Below, in pieces: positions 33,260-37,583 of a stretch of DNA of 37,583 nucleotides; position 1 is the stretch's first letter; each line of letters opens with the position of its first letter. The DNA is from Gammaproteobacteria bacterium (GTDB lineage: Bacteria; Pseudomonadota; Gammaproteobacteria; SZUA-140). The stretch is from the NCBI GenBank assembly GCA_026982565.1, contig JALSGV010000205.1:1-37583 (forward strand). Direction: 5' to 3'. The position numbers and the translations under genes were made by a program. Below the pieces are notes generated by a model, which saw nothing but the letters and a program-made list of their open reading frames with translations, made no database searches and had not been told where the DNA came from.

Positions 33260-33907
33260 GTGCAGATAACAATCAGACCAGCGCATGATCGTGACACCCC
33301 CTTCCTCGCCTGGGTAATGTATACGGCTGCGCGTTCACATCTCGATGAGTGTCCCTGGCGCGTGATTTTCGGCGAAACTGAGGCCAGAACCCTTGTGTTG
33401 CTCGAACATATGACCCGGATTCCTGCTCTGAGCTGGTCTTGTGTTGCAAATTTCAGGATTGCCGAAGTGGACGGGACGCCTGCCGCCGCCATGTGTGGGT
33501 TCTCACCTGGCGCAGGGAGCGTCCCTCATGATCCCCAGCCTGAACTGGATTTGGCAAGGCGGGTCTTCGCCTACTCTGAGGCGCATCTGGCCGGTGTCAG
33601 CGAACGCCTGGGAATCGCGGCGCTCGGCATGCCCAGAGACCTGCCGGATGTCTGGGCTATCGAAAACGTAGCCGTTTTACCTGAATACCGCGGCAAGGGA
33701 TTGATTGATAAACTTTTTGAACGGGTTTTCCAGGAGGGGAGGGACAAAGGCTTCATGCATGTACAGATCCACTGCCTGATCGGTAATGAGCCTGGCCTGC
33801 GCACATTTGAGCGCAATGGATTCAGGGTGGTTTCCCAGCAAACCTCGGCGGCTTTTAATGACCTGTTTGGCGCGCCCGGCGCAAAACTGCTTGCCCAGGC
33901 CTTGTAA
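33260..33907 (+). CDS. GNAT-family N-acetyltransferase
   Basis: 215 aa from GTG 33260. The GNAT fold is visible in the N-terminal ITIRPAHDRDTPFLAWVM and in the acetyl-CoA-binding motif A: WAIENVAVLPEYRGKGLIDK, then LFERVFQEGRDKGF and GNEPGLRTFERNGF. The N-terminal half is longer than in minimal GNATs. The substrate cannot be read. It is followed by a terminator-like hairpin and by the arsR promoter, so it is probably a separate transcript from the arsenic genes. Confidence 0.82.
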   Translation: MQITIRPAHDRDTPFLAWVMYTAARSHLDECPWRVIFGETEARTLVLLEHMTRIPALSWSCVANFRIAEVDGTPAAAMCGFSPGAGSVPHDPQPELDLARRVFAYSEAHLAGVSERLGIAALGMPRDLPDVWAIENVAVLPEYRGKGLIDKLFERVFQEGRDKGFMHVQIHCLIGNEPGLRTFERNGFRVVSQQTSAAFNDLFGAPGAKLLAQAL

Positions 33908-33910
33908 CTT

Positions 33911-33938
33911 CCCGCCGTGAGGTTTGGCGGGCTTGTTA
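33911..33938 (+). terminator. Terminator of the GNAT gene
   Basis: Hairpin CCCGCC / GGCGGG with a 9-nt loop (33911-33931), followed by CTTGTTA. It starts 3 bp after the GNAT stop codon and its tail merges with the arsR -35 box. Confidence 0.5.
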
Positions 33939-33960
33939 TATTTGCATAGGCATATATAAT
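33933..33960 (+). promoter_or_regulatory. arsR promoter
   Basis: -35 TTGTTA (33933-33938) and a perfect -10 TATAAT (33955-33960) are 16 bp apart. The predicted start site near 33967 coincides with the ATG at 33968, implying a leaderless or nearly leaderless arsR message. Confidence 0.65.
33937..33958. promoter_or_regulatory. Putative ArsR operator
   Basis: A 22-bp imperfect palindrome whose arms (TATATTTGCAT and AGGCATATATA) match at 9 of 11 positions. It fills the spacer and part of the -10 box of the arsR promoter, where a bound ArsR dimer would block RNA polymerase. Confidence 0.6.
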
Positions 33961-33967
33961 GCAGGCT

Positions 33968-34318
33968 ATGAATCCCATGTCCACCGAAGAAATTGCTGCC
34001 TTGTTCAAGGCCTTGTCCGAACCCGTCCGAATCCGGCTGATGTTCCTGTTGCTGGAAGGGGGCGAAGAGCTGTGCGTCTGCGACCTGGTGGAAACCCTGG
34101 GGCTTACTCAAAGCGTCGTTTCGCGCCACCTGGCCTATCTGCGCAATCACGGCCTGGTGACGACGCGCAGGGAAGGAGTGTGGATCTATTACCGTGTCGT
34201 GGAAGGGTGTTGCAGCGCGCTTTTCGAGCACATTCGAGAATGTGGCGCCAACTGCCTGGAGATGCAGACCGACCTTGTCCGCCTGTCACTCAGTAACCGG
34301 CTGCGCAAGTGTGGCTGA
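33968..34318 (+). CDS. arsR: ArsR-family arsenic-responsive repressor
   Basis: 116 aa from ATG 33968; ATG 33959 lies inside the -10 box and ATG 33977 is a further option. It has a winged-helix fold: EEIAALFKALSEPVRIRLMF, the metal-binding ELCVCDLVETLGL with two Cys two residues apart, recognition helix TQSVVSRHLAYLRNHGLV, and wing RREGVWIYYRV. Several C-terminal Cys (EGCCSALF, RECGANCLEM) may supply a third As(III) ligand. It should repress its own promoter and probably the genes below, releasing DNA when As(III) binds. Confidence 0.9.
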   Translation: MNPMSTEEIAALFKALSEPVRIRLMFLLLEGGEELCVCDLVETLGLTQSVVSRHLAYLRNHGLVTTRREGVWIYYRVVEGCCSALFEHIRECGANCLEMQTDLVRLSLSNRLRKCG

Positions 34319-34413
34319 TCGAGAGCAGGCCGGGTAATTTCATCTAAATCATAGGATTCAGCAAATAATCAACAGCATCTATACATTTTATCGGGCTTAT
34401 ATATCTGCTTAAA

Positions 34414-34423
34414 CGTATATACG
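34414..34423. promoter_or_regulatory. Short palindrome before the GAPDH gene
   Basis: CGTATATACG is a perfect 10-bp palindrome 13 bp before the GAPDH start. It lies within a wider TATATA...TATATA region at about 34399-34422. It may be a second ArsR-type site or part of an internal promoter. Confidence 0.3.
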
Positions 34424-34436
34424 GAATTATAGAATC

Positions 34437-35438
34437 ATGAGCATAAACGTTGCCATCAATGGATTCGGGCGCATGGGCAAGCTGGCCTTGCGCGCCGGCT
34501 GGCGCTTTCCAGAGCTGACATTTGTCCACATCAATGAGATCGAGGGAGACGCCGCCTGCCACGCACACTTGCTGGAGTTCGACTCGGTGCATGGGCGCTG
34601 GGCCCATGATATTTCAGCCGGCAGGCATTCCCTCACGATCGATGGCGTAACGCTTGGATTCAGCGGCGCCTTCGACATCACTGCCTGGGCGTCCGGCAAC
34701 ATAGACTTGGTCATTGAATGTTCCGGGAAATTCAAGAGCAGGGAGGCATTGCAGGCCTATTTTGATCAGGGTGTGAAAAAAGTACTGGTGTCGGCGCCTC
34801 TCCCCGATGCGGTCCCGAATATCGTCATGGGCGTTAACGACGGCATCTACGAGCCCGCGCAGCATCATATCGTCACCGCGGCCTCCTGCACCACCAATTG
34901 CCTGGCCCCCCTTGTCAAGGTCATGCATGAAGGCCTGGGTATACGTCACGGCAGCATCACCACCATCCATGACATCACCAATACCCAGACCATCGTGGAC
35001 AAGGGACACAAGGATCTGCGCCGATCGCGCGCCTGCGGACAATCCCTCATCCCCACCTCCACGGGTTCGGCCACGGCCATCACCCGTATCTTTCCGGACC
35101 TGGAAGGGAAGCTCAATGGCCTGGCGGTGCGGGTGCCCCTCCTCAACGCCTCTCTTACGGATTTCGTTTTCGAGGCGCAGCGGCCCACTTCGGCGGAGGA
35201 GGTCAATGCCTTGTTTAAAGAGGCCTCTCTGGGTGAATTGAAGGGGATACTGGGCTATGAGGAACGCCCCCTGGTTTCCATTGACTATAAAGACGACCCC
35301 CGTTCCTCGATCATTGATGCCCTGTCCACCCTGGTCATCGATGGCACCCAGGTCAAGGTGCTGGCCTGGTACGACAACGAGTGGGGCTATGTCAACCGCA
35401 TGATGGAGCTGGCGGTGAAAATTGCCCGGAGCCTGTAG
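34437..35438 (+). CDS. ArsJ-associated glyceraldehyde-3-phosphate dehydrogenase
   Basis: 333 aa with a full GAPDH fold. The NAD-binding [15 protein letters not shown] (6-20) is followed by the catalytic [13 protein letters not shown], with Cys151, and [16 protein letters not shown] at the end. Position between arsR and arsJ identifies the arsenic-specific branch. There it uses arsenate in place of phosphate to form 1-arseno-3-phosphoglycerate, which ArsJ exports. It is probably not the glycolytic enzyme. A 118-bp gap separates it from arsR, with a second palindrome and no clear ribosome-binding site. Confidence 0.92.
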   Translation: MSINVAINGFGRMGKLALRAGWRFPELTFVHINEIEGDAACHAHLLEFDSVHGRWAHDISAGRHSLTIDGVTLGFSGAFDITAWASGNIDLVIECSGKFKSREALQAYFDQGVKKVLVSAPLPDAVPNIVMGVNDGIYEPAQHHIVTAASCTTNCLAPLVKVMHEGLGIRHGSITTIHDITNTQTIVDKGHKDLRRSRACGQSLIPTSTGSATAITRIFPDLEGKLNGLAVRVPLLNASLTDFVFEAQRPTSAEEVNALFKEASLGELKGILGYEERPLVSIDYKDDPRSSIIDALSTLVIDGTQVKVLAWYDNEWGYVNRMMELAVKIARSL

Positions 35439-35440
35439 GG

Positions 35441-36634
35441 GTGGATACCGGCCTGCGCAATTACCTGGTGATCACCGCCGGTTACTGGGCCTTCACCCTC
35501 ACCGACGGCGCCATCCGCATGCTGGTGGTGCTCTATTTCCACCTGCTGGGCTATTCGCCCTTCGAGGTGGCCATGCTGTTCCTCTTCTACGAATTCTTCG
35601 GCATCGTCACCAATCTGGCGGGGGGATGGCTGGGTGCGCACATGGGGCTCAACCTCACCATGCACCTGGGCATGGGGATTCAGATCCTGGCCCTGTCCAT
35701 GCTCACGGTCCCCGATGCCTGGTTGACGGTCGCCTATGTCATGACGGCCCAGGCCCTGTCGGGCATCGCCAAGGACCTCAACAAAATGTCCGCCAAGGCC
35801 AGCATCAAAACGCTGCTTCCAAAAGGCCGGGAATCACGCCTGTTCAAATGGGTGGCGATCCTGACCGGCTCGAAAAACGCCCTCAAGGGCGCCGGCTTTT
35901 TTCTCGGCGCGCTGCTGCTGCAACTGGCCGGTTTCCGCGGCGCGCTGCTGATCCTGGCAGGCAGCCTGGCGGTCATATTGACGCTTTCGGTCATCCTGCT
36001 GCCACGCGGATTGGGGAGAAGCAAAACCAGGCCGGGCTTCAGCCATATTTTTTCCAAGAACCCTGCCATCAACTGGCTGTCTGCCGCGCGCTTCTTCCTG
36101 TTCGGGGCGCGCGATATCTGGTTCGTGGTCGCGCTGCCGGTCTACCTCTACGCCGTACTGGGCTGGCCTTTCAGCCAGGTGGGCGCTTTCCTGGCCGCAT
36201 GGGTCATTGTCTACGGTCTGGTACAGGCCTGCGTGCCGGCCGTGATCCGGCGCGGCAGCGGCCCCGACGGGCGCACGGCCCGCTTGTGGGCCTTTGTTCT
36301 GGCCGTTTTCCCCGCCGGCATTGCCATTGCCCTGCAGCAAGGGCTGGAACACAACAGCGTTATCATCATCGGCTTGTTTGCATTCGGCGCCGTGTTCGCC
36401 ATCAACTCGGCGGTGCATTCCTTTCTGATCATCGCCTGGTCGGAACGTGACAGGGTTTCCATGAACGTCGGCTTCTACTACATGGCCAATGCCGCGGGCC
36501 GTCTCAGCGGCACCGTGTTGTCAGGCTGGATCTATCAGACGCAGGGGCTGATAGGTTGCCTGTGGTGGTCAACGGGTTTCGTGCTGGCCGCGGCATTGCT
36601 TTCCCTGCGCCTTCCGCAAACCAGGCCGGGCTGA
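35441..36634 (+). CDS. arsJ: ArsJ, organoarsenical efflux transporter (MFS)
   Basis: 397 aa from GTG 35441, 2 bp after the GAPDH stop. The ArsJ signature start is NYLVITAGYWAFTLTDGAIR, then LGYSPFEVAMLFLFYEFFGI. About 12 hydrophobic helices follow with MFS features, including KWVAILTGSKNALKGAGFFL. It exports 1-arseno-3-phosphoglycerate, which breaks down outside the cell to arsenate. Together with the GAPDH it removes arsenate without reducing it, so no ArsC is needed. No arsC or arsenite pump is in the window. Confidence 0.94.
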   Translation: MDTGLRNYLVITAGYWAFTLTDGAIRMLVVLYFHLLGYSPFEVAMLFLFYEFFGIVTNLAGGWLGAHMGLNLTMHLGMGIQILALSMLTVPDAWLTVAYVMTAQALSGIAKDLNKMSAKASIKTLLPKGRESRLFKWVAILTGSKNALKGAGFFLGALLLQLAGFRGALLILAGSLAVILTLSVILLPRGLGRSKTRPGFSHIFSKNPAINWLSAARFFLFGARDIWFVVALPVYLYAVLGWPFSQVGAFLAAWVIVYGLVQACVPAVIRRGSGPDGRTARLWAFVLAVFPAGIAIALQQGLEHNSVIIIGLFAFGAVFAINSAVHSFLIIAWSERDRVSMNVGFYYMANAAGRLSGTVLSGWIYQTQGLIGCLWWSTGFVLAAALLSLRLPQTRPG

Positions 36635-36688
36635 CGTAACAATAAATACGTTATCAGGAAAATGTTGTTGGGTGCCGCTGCTGCAAGA

Positions 36689-37210
36689 TCAATAAACCAT
36701 ATAGTAATCAGCATCAGTTCTCATGCGGATCATGTCCTTGAGCGAGACAGGCTTGAAAAACTTGGCCGATATGTTTTCCACGGTGCCCAGCTGATTCTCG
36801 ATTTTCGCGACCACCAGAAAGGCGCTGTTGATATAGAATTGCGCACCCTTGTCATGGAGCAGGTCCAGGAATTGCCCATAGGTTTTGGGCACCTTGTTGA
36901 TGGGGGATGAGAATTGTTCAGCCAGTGCCTGGCGCAGATTCTCGGGGATCTTGTAATCCTCGATATGGTCTTTTCCCCGCCAGCCGATTTTGAAGGTGTT
37001 GATGGCGTCGGCATCCACCAATACCTTGACCTCGAGACCTTCTTCCAATGCCGCCCAGATGGCATTGTAGGCCACGCAGATCTGGGCATCGTCGTGCTTG
37101 AGTCCGGTCTTGAGATGAAACAGCATGGTGCCGCCGCTGGCGGCGTATACGGCTGAGGTGGATGTCATCAATACGACCGTACCCAGTAATGCAATCAGAA
37201 TTTTTTTCAT
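36689..37210 (-). CDS. Exported DsrE-like protein
   Basis: 173 aa from ATG 37210 with a signal peptide MKKILIALLGTVVLMTSTSA ending at VYAAS. The mature part resembles the DsrE/DsrF fold: MLFHLKTGLKHDDAQICVAY, NAIWAALEEGLEVKVLVDAD, then KTYGQFLDLLHDKGAQFYIN and the C-terminal LKDMIRMRTDADYYMVY. DsrE-like proteins often handle sulfur or bind small ligands, but the usual reactive Cys is not clear here (one Cys, in DAQICVAY). Function is unknown. A frame open to 37372 upstream only crosses a repeat. Confidence 0.72.
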   Translation of the reverse strand: MKKILIALLGTVVLMTSTSAVYAASGGTMLFHLKTGLKHDDAQICVAYNAIWAALEEGLEVKVLVDADAINTFKIGWRGKDHIEDYKIPENLRQALAEQFSSPINKVPKTYGQFLDLLHDKGAQFYINSAFLVVAKIENQLGTVENISAKFFKPVSLKDMIRMRTDADYYMVY

Positions 37211-37285
37211 GGCAGCGACTCTTCTTGAGAGTGCCGAGATATCTGTAACTACCTGATTTACAATAAAATACAGCACTGCATTCAT

Positions 37286-37354
37286 GTCATTCCCGCGAAG
37301 GCGGGAATCCAGGAAAATCAATGGGTTCTGGATTCCTGCATCCGCAGGAATGAC
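37286..37354. repeat. dRS3-like interspersed repeat
   Basis: A 69-bp element bounded by GTCATTCC and GGAATGAC. It contains two internal hairpins of the ATTCCC-N8-GGGAAT class (ATTCCCGCGAAGGCGGGAAT and a diverged partner ATTCCTGCATCCGCAGGAAT). Such units are common non-coding repeats and integration targets in proteobacteria. It lies between the DsrE-like gene and the partial membrane protein gene. Confidence 0.75.
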
Positions 37355-37378
37355 AGAACTCGGTACTCTCAAGACTCT

Positions 37379-37583
37379 TCAGTTGCTTTCACAGGCCGGT
37401 GGCCCCTTGCGCAAGATTACGATATCCCATACAGCAGCCGCGATCACAATGGCCAGGCCAATGATATGCACCGGCATGAATACCAATATCCCCACGAATG
37501 CCGCTACGGCACCGATAGAACCCAGGTAGAAGGGCCCGTTGACACCATGACGGGTGCGCGATCCCTTCAGCCCCCAAACTGCA
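37379..37583 (-). CDS. Partial membrane protein (3' end only)
   Basis: The frame is open from the window edge to a TGA at 37379-37381, giving about 67 C-terminal residues with no start codon inside the window. It shows two hydrophobic helices (FYLGSIGAVAAFVGILVFMP and HIIGLAIVIAAAVWDIVIL) and a short polar tail KGPPACESN. No family is recognised. The gene begins beyond the right edge. Confidence 0.6.
   Translation of the reverse strand, partial: AVWGLKGSRTRHGVNGPFYLGSIGAVAAFVGILVFMPVHIIGLAIVIAAAVWDIVILRKGPPACESN

Overview
The window reads as a GC-rich proteobacterial chromosome, most likely a gammaproteobacterium. Two conserved gene orders support this: mtnA / TRZ-ATZ deaminase / ubiG / HAD phosphatase, and pcnB-folK-deoxynucleoside kinase-panB-panC-panD. 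A hopanoid gene (hpnC), a phosphoketolase plus acetate kinase route, a diheme protein and a DsrE-like exported protein would fit an environmental chemotroph or methylotroph. That is inference, and genus cannot be read from the sequence. There are no insertion sequences, phage genes or CRISPR arrays. Coding density is high, with several short accessory genes between 12 and 18.4 kb.

Layout. 1-5.2 kb, minus strand: hpnC, rmuC, a Gph/MupP-like phosphatase, a block of interspersed palindromic repeats, ubiG and a methylthioadenosine/S-adenosylhomocysteine deaminase. 5.3-9.1 kb: an OmpA-like protein diverges from mtnA, which shares the methionine-salvage theme with the deaminase. Two adjacent formylglycine-generating-enzyme (SUMF1) fold proteins follow; one is a lipoprotein and the other is fused to a two-haem cytochrome c segment. 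9.2-13 kb, plus strand: a phospholipase-D/cardiolipin-synthase-like enzyme, a UbiB-type kinase, a small coiled-coil protein and a CopD-like membrane protein. 13-15.4 kb, minus strand: a J-domain membrane protein with a VWA protein, an exported protein with a lysine tail, and a possible decayed or very small gene. 15.4-18 kb: a macrodomain/DUF503 pair, two small unknown proteins, a His-rich Spy-like periplasmic protein and a 30-residue membrane protein.

18.4-22.1 kb: phosphoketolase (plus) and acetate kinase (minus) face each other with a 10-bp gap. Together they turn sugar phosphate into acetyl phosphate, then acetate and ATP. tRNA-Glu(CTC) follows. 22.3-27.1 kb, plus: pcnB with no ordinary start codon before its conserved N-terminus, then folK, a deoxynucleoside kinase, panB and panC with overlapping start/stop codons. 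panD comes after a 252-bp AT-rich gap. 27.1-29.8 kb: a SAP-domain mini-protein and a class V aminotransferase (minus), then a MobB-MobA fusion (plus). 29.8-33.1 kb, minus: a family-4 glycosyltransferase with an amylo-1,6-glucosidase-like enzyme.

33.3-36.6 kb, plus: a GNAT acetyltransferase, then an arsenate detoxification set of ArsR, an ArsJ-associated GAPDH and the ArsJ exporter. The arsR promoter contains a clear palindrome overlapping its -10 box. 36.7 kb to the end, minus: an exported DsrE-like protein, a dRS3-like repeat, and the 3' end of a membrane protein that runs off the window.

The most unusual signals are the diheme-SUMF1 fusion, the pcnB initiation region, the 30-residue membrane protein, and a 22-bp palindrome present twice in opposite orientation.
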